DNA from: JAICLK01 sp963810525
Lineage (GTDB): Bacteria; Patescibacteriota; Saccharimonadia; Saccharimonadales; UBA4665
DNA length: 64,000 bases
NCBI GenBank assembly: GCA_963810525.1
Contig: CAWENB010000003.1
Location: 682,001 to 746,000, forward strand
Direction of reading: 5' to 3'
Shown one piece after another: positions 58,486 through 64,000 of the stretch. Below the pieces are notes generated by a model. The model saw nothing but the letters and a program-made list of their open reading frames with translations, did not search any database and was not told the origin of the DNA. The stretch's first letter is position 1. Each line of letters begins with the position of its first letter. The position numbers were made by a program, and so were the translations under genes.

Positions 58486-59525
58486 CACCAAATTCTGGTG
58501 TCTACTCTAATCTGTTTTTCTAGAGAAGAAACTCCAGAGGATCGTAATTATTCGTTGTTTTGAGGCTCCACGGTGGGGTATGAGCTTGTCTTTCCAGACG
58601 CCGAATCTTCCGTCTAATGGGCTCGTTGTGTTGGCTACTCGTATGCCACTTTCCTGTATGTAATCGGCTTGGTAGGTGAACAGATATGGTAGGTTGCGAC
58701 ACAAGGAAAAATAAGCTCTTCTGGTACGCTCATGGGCATATCTTTTGGTGACCGGATCACGCTCCTTGAGCCATGCCCCATGTTTCTTGTACCAACCAGC
58801 GAGTGCATCCTCAAACGTTAGTTCGTCTGTCCGAGCGAGCGTTAAGGCAAGCGCTCGTAACTCAATATTTTGCGTCAGTCGTGGCTTCTTGGTCAGACAT
58901 TGAGTGATGGTCATAAGCTGGTGAAACTGGCAATGCTGGACCGGTATGCCTTTGCCCTCCAGCATAGTCCGTACGCCTCGTCTGCCGTCAATGGTGACCG
59001 CCAGGATACTGTAGCCCATTGCTTCAATCGTATCTGTTGCAACCTCATAATCTACGGTGCGTTCTGTCCCGTCTACCGTGGCGTAATACAGCACCGTATT
59101 CTCACCAAGCGTCGCCACTGCATATGGGTCAATAACAACCAGGAGGCCCCAGTCCCCAAAGTAGGTAACATCCATTATGACGGCTACGGTACGCGGTTTC
59201 TGGATGATGCGTGGCGGGCTGTAGCCATTGAGTTGAGCGCGGATGCAACCGGTACTTTTCCGGTATTCTTTAGCCAAGCTGTTCACGGTACGACCGTCAA
59301 AGGCATACTGGTGCCATAGGGTAGCTCGCTTACGGCCAGGGCGGCCTTTACTGCTCCATGACCGACGGCAGGTACGACAGACGTAGCGCTGTAGACCGTT
59401 CCTCACACCGTTTTTCTTTACGTTGGTACAATAGCAAGACGGACAGCTCTTTCGAGTCATCTTCGTTACTCCTTGTTTAGTTGGTACTTACAAGAATAAC
59501 GAAAACAATGACAAAGAAATCTGTC
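58486..59525 (-). mobile_element. Insertion sequence, IS256 family (Zn-binding variant), about 1.04 kb
   Basis: One transposase gene is flanked by short imperfect inverted repeats: the left end starts CACCAAATTCTGGTGTC and the right end, read inward, GACAGATTTCTTTGTC (about 11 of 17 matching with one gap). Outside them lie cggcttaa (58478-58485) and cgtcttaa (59526-59533), a near-perfect 8-bp target duplication, as the family makes 8-9 bp. Boundaries are provisional. Confidence 0.6.
58507..59460 (-). CDS. IS256-family transposase, N-terminal zinc-ribbon variant
   Basis: 317 residues. The N-terminus has two Cys pairs (CPSCYC and CRTC) forming a zinc ribbon, then a helix-turn-helix (VNSLAKEYRKSTGCIRAQL). 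The RNase-H-like core shows the first Asp in VIMDVTYFGDWG, the second in VTIDGRRG, the HCQFH motif and the final acidic region TSPLDGRFGVWKDKL. It is uninterrupted, so the element may be active. It is the only mobile element recognised in the window. Confidence 0.88.
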   Translation of the reverse strand: MTRKSCPSCYCTNVKKNGVRNGLQRYVCRTCRRSWSSKGRPGRKRATLWHQYAFDGRTVNSLAKEYRKSTGCIRAQLNGYSPPRIIQKPRTVAVIMDVTYFGDWGLLVVIDPYAVATLGENTVLYYATVDGTERTVDYEVATDTIEAMGYSILAVTIDGRRGVRTMLEGKGIPVQHCQFHQLMTITQCLTKKPRLTQNIELRALALTLARTDELTFEDALAGWYKKHGAWLKERDPVTKRYAHERTRRAYFSLCRNLPYLFTYQADYIQESGIRVANTTSPLDGRFGVWKDKLIPHRGASKQRIITILWSFFSRKTD

Positions 59526-59599
59526 CGTCTTAAAGCGCTAGCAGCAACCAGTTTTTGTTATTAAGCCATATTCTCAAATAAGCTTTCAGGAGGTAACAT

Positions 59600-60610
59600 A
59601 TGCCGACTCTTGCTGAGGGGGTGCCGGCTTTTGAATTAAGCCATTTGGACCAGGTGCATTTGTTTGCAGATGTCATGGCCAAGGCCGGCAGTATGCTTAC
59701 AGAAAGAACGGTGAGCCTTGACGTACGGTTGATGACCGATGGTGCTGCGCTATATGGCGACAGCGTCATCCGCATGCAGGCGGAGGACGGGCGGGGCGGA
59801 CGGACGAGCTTCAGTTTGAAAAGCTGGAGCAGGGGCAGAACTACTGCTACGAAGTGCGCGCTAGTGAGTGTGATCCCCGGCGAAAACTCAGATGACCCGG
59901 ATATAATACTTGGTCAGTGGTTGGCTCCCGGTCAGGACGGCGATCTGCACTTGAAGTCGAGCAGGGCGTTTGACGAGGGGGCGTCGGAACTGATCGCCGA
60001 TCGCGCCGTACAGCCGGCCAGCGTCGTGGATATGTTACGCGAAGTACGAATGCGCGGCACACCCTTGCGGGAGAATGCCGGTTCTCCGGTCGTCGGCTCA
60101 TACAGTAATGGTGACTACCTCATGGCTCGTGCCGACTGGGCAGTGGGTCACATAGGGCGGTTGCTGCATGCCGTAGGTTCTATGGTCGAGAGGGGTGTGG
60201 CTCCGGGAAACGTCTTGACGGCGGAGGCTGAATTCGCTGTCAGCTCAATAGGGCATATTGAACGCGGAGACAGTGGCCGGCAGCATATGCGCCTGCAAGC
60301 CTACAATAAAAGGACAAAAGCGGAAGGCAGTTATTACTTTGCAATAGAACCTAGCCTACTGCCAGAGCATGTCACCAATCCCCCTGGCGAAACGGCACTT
60401 GTCACGGCAGCATCCTCAGAGATCATCGTGCGAGATGGCCGACGAGTGCAGGGATCCACGCGCCTTTATCAGCACGAGAATGAAGCTCGGCTGCGGGTCA
60501 AAGGAAGAGTCGGCGATCAAGCGCGACCGGAACCTGAGCATACCCCGGCGGATGCAGAAGGCATCGTTGCCATGGCCGAGCGCATACTGCAGCTGGCAGT
60601 CGAACGATGA
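59600..60610 (+). CDS. Hypothetical protein
   Basis: 336 residues, soluble, with no signal peptide. Long strand-rich segments (RTVSLDVRLMTDGAALYGDSV in pieces, QHMRLQAYNKRTKAEGSYYF) suggest beta-sandwich folds. No catalytic motif or family was recognised. AGGAGG lies 8 nt before the ATG. Downstream of the IS element by 75 bp; its promoter may have been altered by the insertion. Confidence 0.55.
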   Translation: MPTLAEGVPAFELSHLDQVHLFADVMAKAGSMLTERTVSLDVRLMTDGAALYGDSVIRMQAEDGRGGRTSFSLKSWSRGRTTATKCALVSVIPGENSDDPDIILGQWLAPGQDGDLHLKSSRAFDEGASELIADRAVQPASVVDMLREVRMRGTPLRENAGSPVVGSYSNGDYLMARADWAVGHIGRLLHAVGSMVERGVAPGNVLTAEAEFAVSSIGHIERGDSGRQHMRLQAYNKRTKAEGSYYFAIEPSLLPEHVTNPPGETALVTAASSEIIVRDGRRVQGSTRLYQHENEARLRVKGRVGDQARPEPEHTPADAEGIVAMAERILQLAVER

Positions 60611-60757
60611 GCATAAAAACGTGTCTCGCCGAGATTCGTCTCAAGCTTGTGGATAAATAGGACTTGCAAAAGGCTGTGCGTTTATGGTTATAATAGTTGA
60701 AGTATAGAGATATACAAAAACGTTAAAAATTAAAAATAAAAAACGTTGGACAAAAGT

Positions 60758-61540
60758 ATGAGGACGGAACCCCATTCGTTGGAGTATGTCGACGCCATGA
60801 TCGACTTTCTCGAACAAAAAATAGAAAAAAACGAGGTAACGCATGCGATGCTAGGCGCGCTGCAGAAACGACTGGACGCAATTGACGCGTCACATCGCGA
60901 TCATCCGCATTTCGCACACTACTATCCGCACATGCTGGAGCTGCAGACGCTGATTTTCGGCGAAAGCAACCAGGAGGTAAAAGCGTTGCATTTCCTAAAG
61001 GAGGCGGTGAGGCAGGCGGGTAGTGTCGGGAAGCTGTATTCGAAGCTTCTAAAGTTGTACATTGCCAAACATACACCGCAGCCTGCGCTGGCGACGGTGC
61101 CGGTAGTTGCCGAAGAACCGACTGCGATTAATCCGGACGTGGAACTATCGGAACAGTATAGCGGTCCGGTGAATCATACCCAGCATGCATCCGAAATGCA
61201 TATTCGTCCGCGGTTTCGCGCGCTTAAAGTCGGCTTTGTCGCTGTCTTCGGTCTCGCGGTTCTGTCGGTGTCGACGCTGCATTTTGTGCCGCGCGCGGCA
61301 GCTTTACCGATGCTCTTCACTAAGCACGCACAAATCCAAGGCGCCAAGCAGGCCTATGATTCGCTGACAGAGCAATACAACGCCTGTTCTTCGAAATTGG
61401 CTAGCGAGCACGGTTCGGTTGACACATATGATACGCAGGCGGTCGAGGCTTATAACCAGGAAACCAAAGACTGTCAGGCCGTGCAACAGCAGCAAAACCA
61501 GGCGGCGGCGAAGTACGATAACCTCATCGACAAATCGTAA
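60758..61540 (+). CDS. Single-pass membrane protein of unknown function
   Basis: About 260 residues. A helical N-terminal cytoplasmic domain (residues 1-100, with HFLKEAVRQAGSVGKLYSKLLKLY), a linker, one TM segment (about 150-172) and a C-terminal extracellular coiled-coil-like region rich in Gln follow, with two Cys. ATG 60758 is preferred over TTG 60746. A TGGTTATAAT-type promoter lies near 60685-60694. The family is unknown. Confidence 0.6.
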   Translation: MRTEPHSLEYVDAMIDFLEQKIEKNEVTHAMLGALQKRLDAIDASHRDHPHFAHYYPHMLELQTLIFGESNQEVKALHFLKEAVRQAGSVGKLYSKLLKLYIAKHTPQPALATVPVVAEEPTAINPDVELSEQYSGPVNHTQHASEMHIRPRFRALKVGFVAVFGLAVLSVSTLHFVPRAAALPMLFTKHAQIQGAKQAYDSLTEQYNACSSKLASEHGSVDTYDTQAVEAYNQETKDCQAVQQQQNQAAAKYDNLIDKS

Positions 61541-61578
61541 ACGTTTAGTTGGCATACGATCGGTGTTAGACTAAAGGT

Positions 61579-61773
61579 ATGGCGAAACGGCTCTACCGCT
61601 CAAACAAAGATCGTGTCCTCGGCGGAGTTTGTGGCGGTATTGCTGAATATTTCGATATTGATCCGGTGATTATTCGCATCATTGCTATAATCCTGGCGCT
61701 GCCGGGCGGTTTGCCAGGTGTCGTGCCGTATATTATTTTGTGGTTCATGGTGCCGCTGAACCCCGGGCCGTAA
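61579..61773 (+). CDS. PspC-domain membrane protein
   Basis: 64 residues, a single PspC domain: LYRSNKDRVLGGVCGGIAEY, then FDIDPVIIRI and a TM helix ending YIILWFMVPLNP. PspC proteins take part in envelope-stress responses. The extended -10 (TGTTAGACT) ends 6 nt before the ATG, so it is leaderless. Confidence 0.9.
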   Translation: MAKRLYRSNKDRVLGGVCGGIAEYFDIDPVIIRIIAIILALPGGLPGVVPYIILWFMVPLNPGP

Positions 61774-61904
61774 TTGTTGGCCGCATGACATATAAAAAGT
61801 GAATTGTGTACAAAATCACAACTCTGTCTTATGTATGCTGTAATACTTAAGGTTGTAAAACCAAAACTGCCAACAAGCGTCAGCTAAGCGGCAAGGGGGT
61901 CATT

Positions 61905-62282
61905 ATGCTATCAGGGTATAACGTTCATGCGGACATCGCAGTCAAGGATCTGGAGGCAGCGAGGAAATTTTATGGCGATACATTGGGGTTAAAAGAGGTT
62001 AACCGTGACGAGCATGGCTGCACGTATTATGCGAGCGGTAACGGCACCGTCAAAATTTACGAGTCGCAGTTTGCCGGCACCAATGAAGCGACGTATATGT
62101 CATGGGATGTGGACGATGTTGATGCGGCCGTGGAGGCGCTGAAGGGGCGGGGCGTGACATTCGAGAACTATGATTTGCCGGGCGCGACGCACGAGGGCGA
62201 TGTTCATGTAATGGGCCGAGTGCGCGGCGCGTGGTTCAAGGATCCCGACGGCAACATCTTGTGTGTTGGCAACGAGGGCTAG
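61905..62282 (+). CDS. VOC-superfamily (glyoxalase/bleomycin-resistance-like) protein
   Basis: 125 residues with two beta-alpha-beta-beta-beta modules. VHADIAVKDLEAARKFYGDTLGLKE starts the first (His at the metal position; segment given in part: AVKDLEAARKFYGDTLGL), and MSWDVDDVDAAVEALKGRG starts the second, ending WFKDPDGNILCV. The ligand is not predictable. SD AAGGGGG lies 7 nt before the ATG. Confidence 0.88.
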   Translation: MLSGYNVHADIAVKDLEAARKFYGDTLGLKEVNRDEHGCTYYASGNGTVKIYESQFAGTNEATYMSWDVDDVDAAVEALKGRGVTFENYDLPGATHEGDVHVMGRVRGAWFKDPDGNILCVGNEG

Positions 62283-62327
62283 ACATTGGCTCAGATGTCA
62301 CAAGTTTAGCGTATAATTACCGTACCC

Positions 62328-63032
62328 ATGTTTACCGTAATCAATATTTTACGAACTTTTGGCGTACGGACGTGGCTTTGGGCGAAGGCCCGGGTTTGGT
62401 GGATTGCGGCCGCCGCGGGTGTGCTGCTTGTTCTGATTTTCATCGCGCCAGCGTATGCGGACGTGGCCTCTCACGGTAAAATCTACACGGCGGCGGACGT
62501 GCCGAAACACGAGGTGGCGATCGTATTCGGGGCGGGTGTGTACCCGGACGGAACACCGACACCGTTTCTTGAGAGCCGATTGTTCGCGGCAATCACCCTA
62601 TTTAAAACCGGCAAAGCGCGGGTTCTCTTGGTTTCCGGAGACAATCGAACCACACATTACGATGAACCGACCGCTATGAAGAAATTTGTTGTTGCGCACG
62701 AGGTGCCGGCCCGCGCCGTAGTAGAAGATTACGCCGGCTATGACACGTATGATACCTGTTACCGTGCGCACAATATCTTCGGTGTAAACTCGGCGATCCT
62801 GGTGACGCACGGTTACCATTTACCGCGGGCGCTGCTAACATGCAACGATCTTGGAGTAAATTCCGTTGGAGTGAAAGCCGACCGTTCTGATAGCGGTTTC
62901 TCGAAGAATTATCTGCTGCGCGAAGTATTATCGATTAACAAGGCCGTCGTGCAGCTCTTCTTTAAGCCGAAACCCGCTGTGCTCGGACCGAAAGTTGATA
63001 GCGTCAAGAGCGCATACTTATCCGCCAACTAG
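62328..63032 (+). CDS. DUF218/YdcF-SanA family membrane protein
   Basis: 234 residues. An N-terminal TM (about 25-45) is followed by the DUF218 fold with AIVFGAGVYPDGTPTPFLESRL, in pieces GAGVYPDGTPTP and LLVSGDN, then YDTYDTCYRAH and VTHGYHLPRALL. Relatives (SanA, ElyC, YdcF) act in envelope or lipid-carrier metabolism. TATAAT (62312-62317) ends 10 nt before the ATG. Confidence 0.88.
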   Translation: MFTVINILRTFGVRTWLWAKARVWWIAAAAGVLLVLIFIAPAYADVASHGKIYTAADVPKHEVAIVFGAGVYPDGTPTPFLESRLFAAITLFKTGKARVLLVSGDNRTTHYDEPTAMKKFVVAHEVPARAVVEDYAGYDTYDTCYRAHNIFGVNSAILVTHGYHLPRALLTCNDLGVNSVGVKADRSDSGFSKNYLLREVLSINKAVVQLFFKPKPAVLGPKVDSVKSAYLSAN

Positions 63033-63095
63033 TACGTAGCAATCTCTTAGTCTTGCATTAATAAACGCTTTTTTAAATTATGACTCTGGAACCTT

Positions 63096-63209
63096 ATGCA
63101 TTTTAGCAACATGCCGAAAGACTCGGGTGGCGTTCCGGCGCATGGTAATCAACGTACCGAATGGGACAGAGGAGAGCACACGGATTTTGCCAACCCCGAA
63201 TACCGCTAG
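63096..63209 (+). CDS. Possible small protein (37 codons)
   Basis: ATG to TAG, 37 codons, hydrophilic, starting MHFSNMPKDSGGVPAHGNQR and ending FANPEYR. No SD and no clear promoter are seen. The composition is protein-like, but the call rests on that alone. Confidence 0.3.
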   Translation: MHFSNMPKDSGGVPAHGNQRTEWDRGEHTDFANPEYR

Positions 63210-63224
63210 GCGATTTGCGTAAGA

Positions 63225-64000
63225 TTAAATTACTCTTGGGGTAAGGAGCTTTTCAAGGGCGGCAGCGTTGCCTTCCTTAACGGCTGCAACCAAATTGCCA
63301 AATTGCCATAAATGGTAAGCGGTAGCCGCACCGAAAACGTCGCCGAGCCCCACGGAATCGACGATCTTGTCGAGCGGTATGGCCTGGGTCGGGACGCGTT
63401 CCACACCTTCGGGCAAAATGATATCGGCTCCCTCGGCATTGCGCGTGACAATAATGTTCGTGTTCGGACTTTGCTGCTTCCACTCTCGGGTAACGATGTC
63501 GGCACGGGGATGATCTTCGTCCGAAAGTATTACCAGATCGAAATGCGGCATAATATTTCCGGCCTCGCTGAACTCACGCGGACTTACCAGATCATCGTCG
63601 TTGATGAGACGCAAATAACCCTGGGGAAGTAAGACTTTGAGGCAGCCGCTCGGGGCGGCGCCCATAAGCTTCTCGACATACTCAGCGGTGAATGCAGGAG
63701 TCAACGGTGCAAGGAAGATAATATCAGCTTTCGATAAGGTCTGCAGCACGCTAGGCGTCAAATCCGGCAACGGTGCGTCTTTGCCGTGGCAGTACTGGGT
63801 ACGATGGCCATTCGTTACGATATTTTCATATATGATGGTGTGCTCAAGATTCGGCGCTTTTGGCAGTAATAGAACGTCGCCGGCGTAATGGAGAAAATCC
63901 TGGCCGTAACTGGCGATTATGGTCGCATCGAACGCGAACTTTGTCCGGAAGTAGCGCAGCATGAACATAGCCGGCGATCCCCAGCGGACGTAACTGGTCT
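63225..64000 (-). CDS. PfkB-family carbohydrate kinase, 5' end outside the window (partial)
   Basis: The frame is open through base 64000 upstream of the ATG at 63968, and the in-frame residues there (TSYVRWGSPA) look like the conserved N-terminal part, so the start lies outside. The catalytic C-terminal motif DSVGLGDVFGAATAYHL (family DTxGAGD) and TRNAEGADI are present. Family members phosphorylate sugars or nucleosides; the second Ala of GAGD is Leu here. The substrate is unknown. Confidence 0.82.
   Translation of the reverse strand, partial: TSYVRWGSPAMFMLRYFRTKFAFDATIIASYGQDFLHYAGDVLLLPKAPNLEHTIIYENIVTNGHRTQYCHGKDAPLPDLTPSVLQTLSKADIIFLAPLTPAFTAEYVEKLMGAAPSGCLKVLLPQGYLRLINDDDLVSPREFSEAGNIMPHFDLVILSDEDHPRADIVTREWKQQSPNTNIIVTRNAEGADIILPEGVERVPTQAIPLDKIVDSVGLGDVFGAATAYHLWQFGNLVAAVKEGNAAALEKLLTPRVI

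Overview
The window reads as a gene-dense chromosomal piece of a monoderm bacterium with roughly even base composition. The best fit is Patescibacteria (CPR), probably a Saccharibacteria (TM7)-like lineage. The evidence is indirect: a class I lysyl-tRNA synthetase, an LPNTG-anchored surface protein, many small membrane proteins, very little biosynthesis, short or absent mRNA leaders, and a heliorhodopsin (a family found mainly in monoderms). Both release factors are encoded and TGA is used as a stop, so the standard code applies. No rRNA, tRNA, CRISPR array or prophage was recognised.

Layout. 0-1.4 kb: end of a surface protein and a membrane protein split by a frameshift. 1.5-3.7 kb: rplU, parA, parB. 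4.2-7.1 kb: lepB, a membrane protein and an HtrA protease. 7.1-10.5 kb (minus strand): prmC, two tandem paralogous P-loop kinases, prfA, rpmE. 10.5-14.2 kb: rpsB, tsf, frr, uppS. 14.3-18.8 kb: rseP, CPBP protease, proS, greA. 18.9-24.5 kb: class I lysS with a lysA-type decarboxylase, a Cys-rich regulator, a bactofilin-like membrane protein and a HAD phosphatase. 24.5-28.2 kb: LPNTG surface protein, a secreted protein, and a TrmB regulator divergent from its probable target. 28.3-31.5 kb: msrA, heliorhodopsin, HAD phosphatase, PD-(D/E)XK nuclease. 32-37.7 kb: serS, hpf, a heavily disrupted secA and a disrupted histidine phosphatase. 37.7-47.8 kb: M16 peptidase, HIT protein, prfB, ftsEX, a CHAP hydrolase, ctpA, pyrG, a response regulator. 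48-57.5 kb: rpmA, a THUMP/RMKL-type methyltransferase, a flippase-like protein, xseAB, a degenerate histidine kinase with a pseudo-receiver, recO, glyS. 58-64 kb: a TfoX remnant, an IS256-type insertion sequence, hypothetical and membrane proteins, a VOC protein, a DUF218 protein and part of a PfkB kinase.

The most striking regulatory pattern is that three aminoacyl-tRNA synthetase genes (proS, serS, glyS) are each preceded by a promoter and a 19-22 codon leader ORF enriched in the cognate codon: 4 Pro, 5 Ser and 5 Gly codons. Each leader ORF overlaps a GC-rich hairpin, and in front of serS this is a convincing intrinsic terminator. This looks like ribosome-mediated attenuation of synthetase genes. 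The class I lysS gene lacks such a leader.

Most first genes of operons have an extended -10 (TGnTATAAT-like) only 6-11 nt upstream of the start codon, implying leaderless mRNAs. Internal genes carry Shine-Dalgarno sequences or overlap the previous stop.

Frameshifts and stops cluster in a few stretches (about 1.0, 6.8-9.4, 31.6, 34.9-37.6 and 58.2 kb) and hit normally essential genes (prfA, prmC, secA), while long neighbouring genes are intact. Local sequence error is the simplest explanation, but it is not proven.
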